From contig JAEWPC010000061.1 in NCBI GenBank assembly GCA_023460795.1, forward strand, positions 1-9,278: a stretch of DNA of 9,278 nucleotides, read 5' to 3'. The position numbers were made by a program, and so were the translations under genes. Below are positions 1-5,696 of this stretch, piece after piece. The stretch is from Bacillota bacterium. Its GTDB lineage: Bacteria > Bacillota > Bacilli > Paenibacillales > Paenibacillaceae. The notes below the pieces were generated by a model that did no database searches, was not told where the DNA came from, and worked only from the letters and a program-made list of their open reading frames with translations. The number at the start of each line of letters is the position of its first letter. Position 1 is the first letter of the stretch.

Positions 1-109
1 CGTATGCCGTTCCGCTAGTCGTGGCAGCCGAGCCCGCGAACGTACCGATCGATAACGCGAGCAGACATACGGCAAGTAAGGCGATCAAGCTCTTGTTCGG
101 CTTTCTGAT
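1..109 (-). CDS. N-terminus of an exported protein, cut by the window edge, apparent ATC start
   Basis: Only the first 36 codons are present; the rest lies beyond the left edge. The translation begins with a basic stretch (RKPNKS), then a hydrophobic core rich in Leu, Ala and Val (about residues 8-24), then small residues ending near AGSAA. This is a typical Sec signal peptide, so the product is probably secreted or attached to the cell envelope. A strong TAAGGAG lies at 119-125 on the minus strand, and nine bases later the codon in frame is ATC (107-109), not ATG, GTG or TTG. The next in-frame TTG (codon 8) is too far from the Shine-Dalgarno and would remove the basic region. The start is therefore either a rare AUC start, a start-codon mutation or a sequencing error. 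The mature part is absent, so no function can be given. Confidence 0.6.
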   Translation of the reverse strand, partial: MRKPNKSLIALLAVCLLALSIGTFAGSAATTSGTAY

Positions 110-185
110 CGGATATCACTCCTTAGACATTGAGAATGCGTCATAGGAGAATATTCGCGGTGGTGAGCACATAGAACCCGCAGGG

Positions 186-323
186 ATTGTAGCGGAGAGC
201 GACAATGTTGGGCGAGTAGCGGGGAACCGGGGCGAGATTGTAGCGGAGAGCGACAATGTTGGGCGTGCGGCGGGGAAACGAAGCTAGATTGTAGCGAAGA
301 GCGACAATGTTGGGCGAGTAGCG
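186..323. repeat. Three tandem repeats, 51-bp period
   Basis: Copies begin at 186, 237 and 288, each with ATTGTAGCG(G/A)AGAGCGACAA and continuing TGTTGGGCG. The last copy is truncated after about 36 bases. Within each copy ATTGTAGC and GCGACAAT form an imperfect inverted repeat of 8-base arms around 5 bases, with one mismatch. The array fills the gap between the terminator of the queF operon and the leader of the exported-protein gene. Reading on the minus strand gives an open frame repeating NIVALRYN, but it has no ribosome binding site and is an artefact of the period being a multiple of three. Function is unknown; it resembles dispersed intergenic palindromic repeats. The rest of the 110-370 gap holds only the Shine-Dalgarno and the terminator. 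Confidence 0.85.
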
Positions 324-358
324 AAATAACAAAGACGGAGCCATAATGGCTCCGTCTT
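322..358 (-). terminator. Rho-independent terminator of the queF operon
   Basis: Positions 332-358 form a perfect 27-base palindrome with one central base (arms AAGACGGAGCCAT), giving a stem of about 12 bp with a 3-base loop. On the minus strand it is followed by TTGTTATTT, a moderate U-rich tail. It lies 12 bases after the stop codon of the VUT gene. On the plus strand the tail is poor, so it is assigned to the minus strand. Confidence 0.8.
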
Positions 359-370
359 CAACCAAACAAC

Positions 371-925
371 TTACACAGCCGCGTTCGCGCCGAGCACCCG
401 CCGAGGCAGCACGCCGAGAACGCCAGCACCGAGGAATTGCATCGCGATCTTCACGAGAATCTGTCCGGCGATCGCGTAGCCCGTCATCTCCCAAGTTAGG
501 AAGCCGTTAAACAGCGGCGACAAGCCGATGATGACGAAGATGGCGCTGTCGAGCGCTCCCCCGACGATGCCGCTGTAGAGCACTCTTAATCCCATTGGCA
601 GCTTGAGGCGCGAATAGATCTCGGTGTCCGTCGTCTCCGAGAACAGGAAGGCGACCGCGGAGGCGGCCACGATCTGCAGCCCGTCTCCTAGCAACGAGGA
701 GGATATGGCGGAGATGACCAGCGCCGTAGCTATCGTGATATAGGTATTGCGGCGCCCGACCGCGTTCTGCACGAGATCGCGGAAGATGAACGTCGCCCCG
801 ATCAGGAACGAACCTACCGGGAAAATCAGGTTGCCCAGATGAAGCGGAGCATAGGAAGCCGTTAGTATATTCGCCGTCACGATAGACAGCAGGTACAGTA
901 GAATGCACCACATTTTCAACTTCAT
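371..925 (-). CDS. VUT-family membrane protein, probable queuosine-precursor transporter
   Basis: The protein has 184 residues and about six hydrophobic segments (roughly residues 5-23, 30-48, 60-77, 79-94, 108-134 and 150-175). Between segments 2 and 3 it has a charged loop, RDLVQNAVGRR (49-59). Its overall pattern matches the VUT (PF02592) family, which includes E. coli YhhQ, a transporter of queuosine precursors. It is shorter than YhhQ (about 220 residues). The start at 923-925 is chosen because AAGGAG lies nine bases upstream; an earlier in-frame ATG at 973 lacks such a site and lies inside queF. It is the second gene of a two-gene operon: the stop TAA of queF is part of its Shine-Dalgarno, and only 13 bases separate the genes. 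Sharing a preQ1 riboswitch with queF makes import of preQ0, preQ1 or queuine-type bases the likely role. The exact substrate is inferred. Confidence 0.82.
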   Translation of the reverse strand: MKLKMWCILLYLLSIVTANILTASYAPLHLGNLIFPVGSFLIGATFIFRDLVQNAVGRRNTYITIATALVISAISSSLLGDGLQIVAASAVAFLFSETTDTEIYSRLKLPMGLRVLYSGIVGGALDSAIFVIIGLSPLFNGFLTWEMTGYAIAGQILVKIAMQFLGAGVLGVLPRRVLGANAAV

Positions 926-938
926 ACCGTTCAACTCC

Positions 939-1430
939 TTATCGATTGTCGATTTTCTCCGGATACAGATCATGATTCATGAGGCGATATTCCGCCATCT
1001 GTTCGTACTTAGTCCCGGGCTTTCCCCAGTTGCAGTACGGATCGATCGAGATGCCGCCGCGGGGAGTGAACTTGCCCCACACTTCGATGTAGCGCGGCTC
1101 CATCAGCTCGATCAGATCGTTCATGATGATGTTCATGCAGTCCTCGTGAAAATCGCCGTGATTGCGGAAGCTGAACAGGTACAGCTTAAGCGCCTTGCTC
1201 TCGACCATTCGCCGATCCGGAATATACGAGATGTAGATCGTGGCGAAGTCCGGCTGGCCGGTGATCGGACATAGGCTCGTGAACTCGGGGCAATTGAACT
1301 TCACGAAGTAATCGCGTCCGGGATGCTTGTTGTCGAACGCCTCGAGAATTCCCGGGTTGTAGGAGAACTCGTACTTCGTGCCTTGGTTGCCTAACAGCGT
1401 GATGTCTTGCATTTCGTCTTTCGTGCGCAT
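939..1430 (-). CDS. queF: NADPH-dependent 7-cyano-7-deazaguanine reductase (preQ0 reductase)
   Basis: QueF reduces the nitrile of preQ0 to the aminomethyl group of preQ1 with two NADPH, a cytosolic step of queuosine synthesis for tRNA wobble position 34. The 163-residue protein is the short, single-domain type and nearly matches the Bacillus subtilis enzyme. The signature FTSLCP carries the catalytic Cys54 and QPDF carries Asp61; SFRNHGDFHED (87-97) includes the substrate-binding His95 and Glu96. The C-terminus, NHDLYPEKIDNR, is also typical. The ATG at 1428-1430 is preferred because AAGGAG lies ten bases upstream and the length then fits the family; the frame stays open upstream to 1496. Upstream are a promoter and a preQ1-I riboswitch with terminator, so expression should fall when preQ1 is plentiful. 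The VUT transporter gene follows. Genes queC, queD and queE are not in this window. Confidence 0.97.
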   Translation of the reverse strand: MRTKDEMQDITLLGNQGTKYEFSYNPGILEAFDNKHPGRDYFVKFNCPEFTSLCPITGQPDFATIYISYIPDRRMVESKALKLYLFSFRNHGDFHEDCMNIIMNDLIELMEPRYIEVWGKFTPRGGISIDPYCNWGKPGTKYEQMAEYRLMNHDLYPEKIDNR

Positions 1431-1497
1431 GACGAATAATCTCCTTCCTGAATGAGAAGAGGAGATTTCGGAACTGGCTCTACCACTAAAGAACATG

Positions 1498-1527
1498 AAA
1501 AAAACGACACCTGTCCGTGTTCGTTTT
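1498..1527 (-). terminator. Riboswitch-controlled intrinsic terminator ahead of queF
   Basis: On the minus strand AAAACGAACAC (1527-1517) pairs with GTGTCGTTTT (1510-1501), with one bulged A and a 6-base loop, followed by a run of seven T (1504-1498). It directly follows the aptamer tail and lies 67 bases before the queF start, so it is the expression platform of the preQ1 riboswitch. Bases CGAAC of its 5' arm (1523-1519) are complementary to GTTCG in the aptamer (1558-1554), which would allow an antiterminator pairing when preQ1 is absent. That pairing is an inference. Confidence 0.82.
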
Positions 1528-1562
1528 CCTTAGTTTTTTATAGAGGGAGTTCGCGAACCTCT
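1527..1562 (-). promoter_or_regulatory. preQ1 class I riboswitch aptamer
   Basis: On the minus strand the sequence opens with AGAGGTTC (1562-1555). P1 forms between AGAGG and CCTCT, and this is followed by the A-rich tail ATAAAAAACTAAGGA. This is the canonical arrangement of the small preQ1-I aptamer, nearly identical to that ahead of the B. subtilis queCDEF operon. The loop pyrimidines can pair with GGA of the tail to form the pseudoknot. A terminator follows at once, so ligand binding should stop transcription before queF and the transporter gene. Just upstream (1564-1592) CTGAG/CTCAG arms enclose the self-complementary GCCGCGCGCGGC, a GC-rich hairpin that may insulate folding of the aptamer. 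Confidence 0.93.
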
Positions 1563-1563
1563 C

Positions 1564-1592
1564 CTGAGACGGCCGCGCGCGGCAAGCCTCAG
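1564..1592 (-). other. GC-rich leader hairpin upstream of the preQ1 aptamer
   Basis: CTGAG (1592-1588 on the minus strand) and CTCAG (1568-1564) can pair, enclosing GCCGCGCGCGGC at 1583-1572, which is itself a perfect 12-base palindrome. The element lies about 20 bases after the predicted transcription start and one base before the aptamer. No U-run follows it, so it is not a terminator. Its role is unknown; it could help isolate the aptamer or stabilise the RNA 5' end. Confidence 0.45.
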
Positions 1593-1616
1593 ATTTTCTT
1601 CTTTAGTTACAACCGT

Positions 1617-1645
1617 ACTATAGCACAATAAGCATAGGCAGCCAA
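1617..1645 (-). promoter_or_regulatory. Sigma-A-type promoter of the queF operon
   Basis: On the minus strand TTGGCT (1645-1640) and TATAGT (1622-1617) are separated by exactly 17 bases, a fair -35 and a good -10 match. Transcription would begin near 1610, giving a leader of about 180 bases that contains the GC-rich hairpin, the preQ1 aptamer and the terminator before queF. Confidence 0.6.
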
Positions 1646-1674
1646 TGCCCAGGTTTATCCTGCCCGTCCGCATG

Positions 1675-1698
1675 AACATATAATTAATTAGTTATGTT
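1675..1698. other. AT-rich imperfect palindrome between divergent genes
   Basis: AACATA and TATGTT flank TAATTAATTA, itself a perfect palindrome, with two extra bases on one side. It lies between the divergent queF and VOC transcription units. It could be a protein-binding site or an UP-like element, but nothing in the sequence decides this. Apart from this, the promoter of queF and the palindrome at 1735-1748, nothing is recognised in the gap 1646-1809. Confidence 0.3.
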
Positions 1699-1734
1699 AA
1701 ATAACAGGCTGTTTTTGATAAAAAGATACAGTCC

Positions 1735-1758
1735 ATTCCAATTGGAATCTGCTATGCT
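1735..1758 (+). promoter_or_regulatory. Candidate extended -10 promoter with adjoining perfect palindrome, ahead of the VOC gene
   Basis: ATTCCAATTGGAAT (1735-1748) is a perfect 14-base palindrome. Just after it TGCTATGCT (1750-1758) reads as an extended -10 element (TGnTATGCT). No good -35 box is seen at the usual distance, which fits an extended -10 promoter. The palindrome would cover the -35 region, so it could be an operator or activator site. Transcription would start near 1765, about 45 bases before the first possible start codon. Confidence 0.35.
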
Positions 1759-1809
1759 GAAATTATCGGTAGAGCCGGATGAGATGGTAAATGAAAGGAT
1801 GAACCAGGT

Positions 1810-2385
1810 ATGAGTCGAAGCGCGAGAAAGCCCCGTAATGCAGATGGCTACAAGCCTGTTCTTGCTCCGGCAGCATTAAAAGCGGTTAGAAACGTTAATA
1901 AGCAAAAGGAGAGAACGGAAATGCCGGCTGACGCTGGAGTCAGTGTAGAAGACGGGCTAGAGGACATTACCGGCGTTACTTGTATTTACGTACCCGTTAA
2001 TGATGTTTACGAATCTATGAAGTGGTATCAAAAGAATTTAGGGTATCAACCGGTAGACAACGAACGGGTTGAACCCGGGATGGTAATGGCTATAATGAAT
2101 TTTCCCGATAGGAACGGAAACCTGCCTTCACCTGGATTAAGGCAAACGGTACCCGCCTTGCTCCTTCGCAAATCGGACGAAGAAGGCGGTAGGCTGCGTT
2201 TCTCATGGTCGTTGGACGGCGGCAAGCCCCATGCAATGGCATGCTTTATTACGCCGCGGATCGATGAGCTGAGAGAACGATTCAAGGCTAACGGAGTGAA
2301 TATAATTGGCGAACGGGTGACAAGCGGTCCCAACCTAACGTTCGCCGATCCTGACGGCAACGTATGGGAAGTTTGGCAGCCATAA
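1810..2385 (+). CDS. VOC/glyoxalase-fold protein with uncertain start
   Basis: The 191-residue reading carries a vicinal-oxygen-chelate (glyoxalase/bleomycin-resistance/dioxygenase) domain from about residue 53 to the end. A first strand, GVTCIYVPVND, leads to a helix with MKWYQKNLGY, and the protein ends in FADPDGNVWEVWQP, the usual closing strand with a Glu that often binds metal. The His often found in the first strand is absent, so catalytic class cannot be told. Two starts are possible. ATG at 1810 has AAAGGA upstream and adds a basic 37-residue leader without recognisable domain. ATG at 1921 has a better AAAGGAG nine bases upstream and gives 154 residues, closer to the family norm. The gene stands alone between its own promoter and terminator. 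Base composition seems less GC-rich than in the NAD genes, which may hint at separate origin. Substrate unknown. Confidence 0.75.
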   Translation: MSRSARKPRNADGYKPVLAPAALKAVRNVNKQKERTEMPADAGVSVEDGLEDITGVTCIYVPVNDVYESMKWYQKNLGYQPVDNERVEPGMVMAIMNFPDRNGNLPSPGLRQTVPALLLRKSDEEGGRLRFSWSLDGGKPHAMACFITPRIDELRERFKANGVNIIGERVTSGPNLTFADPDGNVWEVWQP

Positions 2386-2407
2386 TGGGAACGAGAATGG
2401 TCATTCG

Positions 2408-2433
2408 GCGGGTGCTTCGGCAGCCGCTTTTTT
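2408..2433 (+). terminator. Intrinsic terminator after the VOC gene
   Basis: GCGG-G-TGC pairs with GCA-G-CCGC around a TTCG tetraloop, with a single G-G mismatch in the stem, followed by six T (2428-2433). It lies 22 bases after the stop codon and separates this gene from the NAD operon. Confidence 0.8.
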
Positions 2434-2465
2434 GATTTCATGCGGACTGGATAGATGAATACCTA

Positions 2466-2493
2466 TTGACTTTGCGTTTAATAATGTCATAAT
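2466..2493 (+). promoter_or_regulatory. Promoter of the nrtR-pncA-pncB operon
   Basis: TTGACT (2466-2471) is a near-consensus -35 box and CATAAT (2488-2493) a near-consensus -10 box, 16 bases apart. Shifting the -10 by one gives ATAATG at 17. Transcription would begin close to 2500, shortly before the ribosome binding site AAGGTGG. Confidence 0.65.
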
Positions 2494-2497
2494 GACA
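2485..2497 (+). promoter_or_regulatory. Candidate NrtR operator overlapping the -10 box
   Basis: TGTCAT-A-ATGACA is a perfect 13-base inverted repeat. It covers the -10 box and reaches almost to the transcription start, so a bound protein would block RNA polymerase. The first downstream gene encodes an NrtR-type regulator, and such regulators usually bind palindromes in the promoters of NAD genes including their own. Assignment to NrtR is inferred from position, symmetry and neighbours; no binding data are available here. Confidence 0.55.
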
Positions 2498-2525
2498 ATA
2501 TAAAAAATGCAACAAGGTGGGTTTC

Positions 2526-3299
2526 ATGATCATGCCAACCGAAGACGCAACCAACTATTCCGCGAGCAAATATCGAACGCCGGACGGGGCGCCTGCCGAC
2601 ATCGTTATATTCACCATCACGTCGACTCCGCGCAGCACGGCGAAGAGATCGTTGCCGTCGCGCGACCTCGAAGTATTGCTGATCCAGCGGAAGAAGTGGC
2701 CGTTCGAGGGACAATGGGCGCTGCCCGGCGGGTTCTCGCAGGAGACGGAGACGATCATGGAAAGCGCGAAACGCGAGCTGGCAGAAGAGACGGCCGTCGA
2801 AGGCGTGCATATCGAATATTTCAACGCTTACAGCACGCCGGGACGCGACCCTCGCGGGTGGATTATCTCGCACGCTTTCCTCGCGCTCGTGCATGAGCGG
2901 TTCTTGGAGAGCCGACGGGCGGACGACGACGCGGCCGATGTCCGATTGTTCAAAGTCGAAGAGGCGCTTGGCATGGACCTCGCTTTCGATCACAACGTGA
3001 TCCTGCTGGACGCGCTTGAACAGATTCGGCACCGAATGCTGACGACGACGATCGCGAAGGAGTTCCTGCCAGAGGAATTCACGATCGGCGAGCTGTATCA
3101 AGTGATTCGGACGGTCGTGCCGACGTTCGAGGAGAAAAACTTCATCCGCAAGATTACGTCGACGCAAAGCCGGAAAGGCCTTATCGAAGAAGCGAAGGAT
3201 CATCGCGGAGAACCTCTGATGTCCAACCGATATTCGCAAAGAGCGGCCCAGCTTTATCGGTTTACGGATTACGTACCCCGGTTATCCATTTACAGTTAA
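2526..3299 (+). CDS. nrtR: Nudix-domain transcriptional regulator of NAD metabolism (NrtR-type)
   Basis: The 257-residue protein combines a Nudix domain (about residues 20-155) with a C-terminal winged helix (about 179-252). The Nudix box runs from G69 to V91: G-x5-E75-x7-R83-E84-L-x-E87-E88, with Ala90 where Gly is usual. The catalytic glutamates are kept, so hydrolysis of ADP-ribose or a related ligand is possible. The tail, with LPEEFTIGELYQV, NFIRKI and AAQLYRF, matches the DNA-binding domain of NrtR, which represses NAD genes and is released by ADP-ribose. ATG at 2526 is preferred, with AAGGTGG five bases upstream; GTG 2517 overlaps that site and ATG 2532 is less well spaced. It leads an operon with pncA, whose ribosome binding site abuts its stop codon, and pncB. 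A palindrome on the promoter suggests autoregulation. A plain Nudix hydrolase is the alternative. Confidence 0.85.
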   Translation: MIMPTEDATNYSASKYRTPDGAPADIVIFTITSTPRSTAKRSLPSRDLEVLLIQRKKWPFEGQWALPGGFSQETETIMESAKRELAEETAVEGVHIEYFNAYSTPGRDPRGWIISHAFLALVHERFLESRRADDDAADVRLFKVEEALGMDLAFDHNVILLDALEQIRHRMLTTTIAKEFLPEEFTIGELYQVIRTVVPTFEEKNFIRKITSTQSRKGLIEEAKDHRGEPLMSNRYSQRAAQLYRFTDYVPRLSIYS

Positions 3300-3314
3300 A
3301 GGAGAGTGCTTCAC

Positions 3315-3860
3315 ATGAGCGACAAGGCGCTGATCGTCATCGATTACACGGTCGATTTCGTTGCCGGGAAGCTGCCCTGCGGACAGCCGGCGATCGATAT
3401 CGAGGATCGAGTCGCGGTGCTGACGACCCGGTTCGCCGAAGCGGGCGATTGGGTCGTCATGGCCGTCGACTTGCACGACGAGGGAGATACGTTGCATCCG
3501 GAGTATCGTCTGTTCCCTCCGCACAATATCCGGGGGACGGAAGGGCGGAAGCTGTACGGTAAGCTGAACGAGGCTTACGAAACGAATCGCGAGGCGATCT
3601 ATTGGATGGACAAAACGCGGTACAGCGCGTTCTGCGGGACCGACCTGGAGCTGCAGCTTCGGACGCGCGGTATCGAGGAGCTGCATCTGGTCGGCGTGTG
3701 TACCGATATTTGCGTCTTGCATACGGCGGTGGACGCGTATAACAAAGGCTATCGAATCGTCGTTCACGCGGATGCGGTCGCTTCGTTTAATCCGCAAGGG
3801 CATGAATGGGCGCTGGGTCATTTCGAGCGCACGCTTGGCGCGAGCGTCGTAGTAGGCTGA
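3315..3860 (+). CDS. pncA: Nicotinamidase (isochorismatase-family cysteine hydrolase)
   Basis: The enzyme deamidates nicotinamide to nicotinate, the first step of NAD salvage, in the cytosol. At 181 residues it is full length and very like B. subtilis YueJ/PncA. The predicted triad is Asp10 (VIDYTVDF), Lys100 (MDKTRYSAF) and Cys133 (VGVCTDICVLHT). Asp52 and His54 in AVDLHDEGD, with His70 in FPPHN, are the likely metal ligands. The ATG at 3315 is preferred because AAAGGAG lies ten bases upstream, overlapping the end of nrtR. The frame continues to a GTG at 3306, but that would sit on the Shine-Dalgarno. The following gene, pncB, uses its product. A 116-base gap separates the two and shows no terminator. 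Confidence 0.95.
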   Translation: MSDKALIVIDYTVDFVAGKLPCGQPAIDIEDRVAVLTTRFAEAGDWVVMAVDLHDEGDTLHPEYRLFPPHNIRGTEGRKLYGKLNEAYETNREAIYWMDKTRYSAFCGTDLELQLRTRGIEELHLVGVCTDICVLHTAVDAYNKGYRIVVHADAVASFNPQGHEWALGHFERTLGASVVVG

Positions 3861-3976
3861 GGGGTCCCGCAGGGGTTAACTTTCGGCCAATTGGACGATT
3901 ATTGGAAGGGAAGAGACGTAGCGCAGACCGCTTGCGTCCGATATCAGGGAAGAAGAGCGGCGGAAGGGGCAGGGCA

Positions 3977-5416
3977 ATGAATGGCGATAATATGACGCTG
4001 CATACGGATAAGTACCAGATCAATATGATGTATGCGCATTGGATACAAGGAACGAAGAACGACAAAGCGGTGTTCGAGGTGTTCTTCCGTAAGCTGCCTT
4101 TCGGCAACGGGTATGCGGTATTCGCCGGGCTCGAGCGGGTCGTGGACTACATTAGAAATTTGAAGTTCGGCGAGAAGGAGATCGCGTACTTACGTTCGCA
4201 GGAAGAGGGGTATAAGGAGGAATTTCTGCAGGAGCTGCGGGAGTTCAGGTTCACCGGGCAGCTTGATGCGGTGCCGGAAGGCACTCTCGTGTTCCCGAAC
4301 GAGCCGATCGTTCGCGTAGAAGCGAGAGTGTTCGAGGCGCAGCTTATGGAGACGGCGATACTTAACTTCGTAAACTATCAGACGCTCATCGCGACGAAGG
4401 CATCCCGCATTAAGCAGGTGGCAGGGAACGACGGCCTGCTCGAATTCGGGACGCGGCGGGCGCAGGAAGCCGATGCGTCGATATGGGGCGCGAGGGCCGC
4501 CTACATCGCGGGCTTCCACGCGACCTCCAACCTGCGCGCGGGCATGCTGTTCGGCATTCCCACGAAAGGGACGCATGCGCACGCTTGGGTGCAAGGGCAC
4601 GATACCGAGGAGGAAGCTTTCCTTAAATACGCCGAGGCGCTGCCCGATCAGGTGACGCTGCTCGTCGATACGTACGATACGCTAAGAAGCGGCGTGCCTG
4701 CCGCGATCCGCACGGCGCAATATCTGGAGCGTCAAGGCAAGAGAATGAACGCGATCCGACTCGACAGCGGCGATCTCGCGTATTTGTCGCGCACCGCGAG
4801 GCAGATGCTCGATGATGCGGGCTTCCCTTACGTGCAGATCGTCGCCTCGAACGACCTTGACGAGAACATTATTTTTAACCTTAAGGGACAGGGCGCGAAG
4901 ATCGATACGTGGGGCGTTGGCACGCAGCTTATTACGGCGGGCGACCAGCCTTCGCTTGGAGGCGTCTATAAGCTCGTCGCTAGGGAGAAAGACGGGAAGT
5001 ACGTGCCCGTTATTAAAATCTCGGGCAATCCCGAGAAGGTGACGACGCCCGGCTTCAAGGCGATGTATCGGATCGTTAGCCGGAATACGGGGAGAGCGGA
5101 AGGCGACTACATCGCGCTGGAGCACGAAAAGCCGCCCGCGGACGAACCGCTGAAGCTGTTCGATCCGGTTCACCCTTACATTTATAAGAACGTCGTTGAT
5201 TACGAAGCGGTCCCGCTGCTTCGGCGGATTGTCCAAGCGGGCGAGTTGGTGTACGAGATGCCGGACCTGAAGGCGATAAGAGAGTATCATGCGCAGCAAC
5301 TGGACTTGTTCTGGCCCGAATACTTGCGCAAGTTGAATCCGGAGCCGTATCGCGTAAGCTTGAGCGCCGAGACGTGGCAGCTGAAGATGGATTTGATCGC
5401 GAAGATGCGGGGGTAG
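3977..5416 (+). CDS. pncB: Nicotinate phosphoribosyltransferase
   Basis: The enzyme joins nicotinate to PRPP, with ATP hydrolysis, to give nicotinate mononucleotide, the committed step of the Preiss-Handler route. At 479 residues it matches the usual bacterial length (B. subtilis YueK about 490). Visible family motifs are LHTDKYQINMMYAHW near the N-terminus, KLPFGNGYAVFAGLE, EFGTRRAQEADAS (156-168), PTKGTHAHAW with likely catalytic His200, DSGDLAYLS (263-271), VASNDLDE and WGVGTQLIT. The start at 3977 has GGAAGGGG about seven bases upstream, and family similarity begins there. The frame is open further upstream to 3806, but that part overlaps pncA and has no domain. It is the last gene of the NrtR-led operon, and a terminator follows 15 bases after the stop. 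Confidence 0.96.
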   Translation: MNGDNMTLHTDKYQINMMYAHWIQGTKNDKAVFEVFFRKLPFGNGYAVFAGLERVVDYIRNLKFGEKEIAYLRSQEEGYKEEFLQELREFRFTGQLDAVPEGTLVFPNEPIVRVEARVFEAQLMETAILNFVNYQTLIATKASRIKQVAGNDGLLEFGTRRAQEADASIWGARAAYIAGFHATSNLRAGMLFGIPTKGTHAHAWVQGHDTEEEAFLKYAEALPDQVTLLVDTYDTLRSGVPAAIRTAQYLERQGKRMNAIRLDSGDLAYLSRTARQMLDDAGFPYVQIVASNDLDENIIFNLKGQGAKIDTWGVGTQLITAGDQPSLGGVYKLVAREKDGKYVPVIKISGNPEKVTTPGFKAMYRIVSRNTGRAEGDYIALEHEKPPADEPLKLFDPVHPYIYKNVVDYEAVPLLRRIVQAGELVYEMPDLKAIREYHAQQLDLFWPEYLRKLNPEPYRVSLSAETWQLKMDLIAKMRG

Positions 5417-5431
5417 GCGGAGAGCGGAAGG

Positions 5432-5459
5432 GCGGCACAGTGGTGCCGCTATTTTATTT
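5432..5459 (+). terminator. Intrinsic terminator after pncB
   Basis: GCGGCAC (5432-5438) and GTGCCGC (5443-5449) form a perfect 7-bp stem with a 4-base loop, followed by TATTTTATTT. It closes the NAD salvage operon. Confidence 0.85.
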
Positions 5460-5464
5460 GTGCG

Positions 5465-5650
5465 AATAACAACGAAACGATAGTTATATTTCAGGACAAC
5501 AGAAGATTAGCGAGAATAACAACAAATCGACAGTTAAATGATCGTAAAAACGGGATACGCTCGAAACAGGGCTAAAATAACTGCAAATCGTTGTTAACTG
5601 GAAGTCATAACGCTATGGCAGACGAAATAACGGCACATCGTTGTTATTTT
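5465..5650. repeat. Four degenerate copies of an AATAAC...GTTA repeat
   Basis: AATAAC occurs at 5465, 5515, 5576 and 5626, and each is followed 17-18 bases later by GTTA (5483, 5533, 5593 and 5643). The cores share (A/C)NATCG or a close variant, for example CAAATCG in copies 2 and 3. Spacings are 50, 61 and 50 bases. The outer bases are complementary (AATAAC with GTTATT in copy 4), so each unit is a weak hairpin. The array fills most of the gap between the pncB terminator and the next gene. No open frame or ribosome binding site suggests translation. It is unrelated in sequence to the 51-bp array at 186-323. Confidence 0.7.
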
Positions 5651-5696
5651 GATCGGATTACGAAAGAGGTCATGAGGGTCTGATGCGAGATAAAGG

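Noticed and set aside
186..323. Repeat array as a CRISPR
   Set aside because: The spacers between the shared cores are only about 15-20 bases and partly alike, only three units exist, and no cas gene is nearby.
141..494. Minus-strand open frame with repeated NIVALRYN units
   Set aside because: It follows from the 51-bp tandem repeat, runs through the terminator into the VUT gene in another frame, and has no Shine-Dalgarno.
2487..3239. Long open frame antisense to nrtR (250 codons)
   Set aside because: It is Arg-rich, has no domain, and mirrors the codon bias of nrtR, a common shadow effect in GC-rich genes.
3806..3976. 57-codon in-frame upstream extension of pncB, overlapping the end of pncA
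   Set aside because: It overlaps the conserved C-terminus of pncA, has no recognisable domain, and the family homology and a good ribosome binding site both begin at 3977.
3861..3976. Terminator or riboswitch in the pncA-pncB gap
   Set aside because: No stable hairpin with a U-run or known aptamer pattern could be found in these 116 bases.
4682..5299. Long open frame antisense to pncB (205 codons)
   Set aside because: It lies wholly opposite a well-conserved enzyme gene and shows no motif or ribosome binding site.
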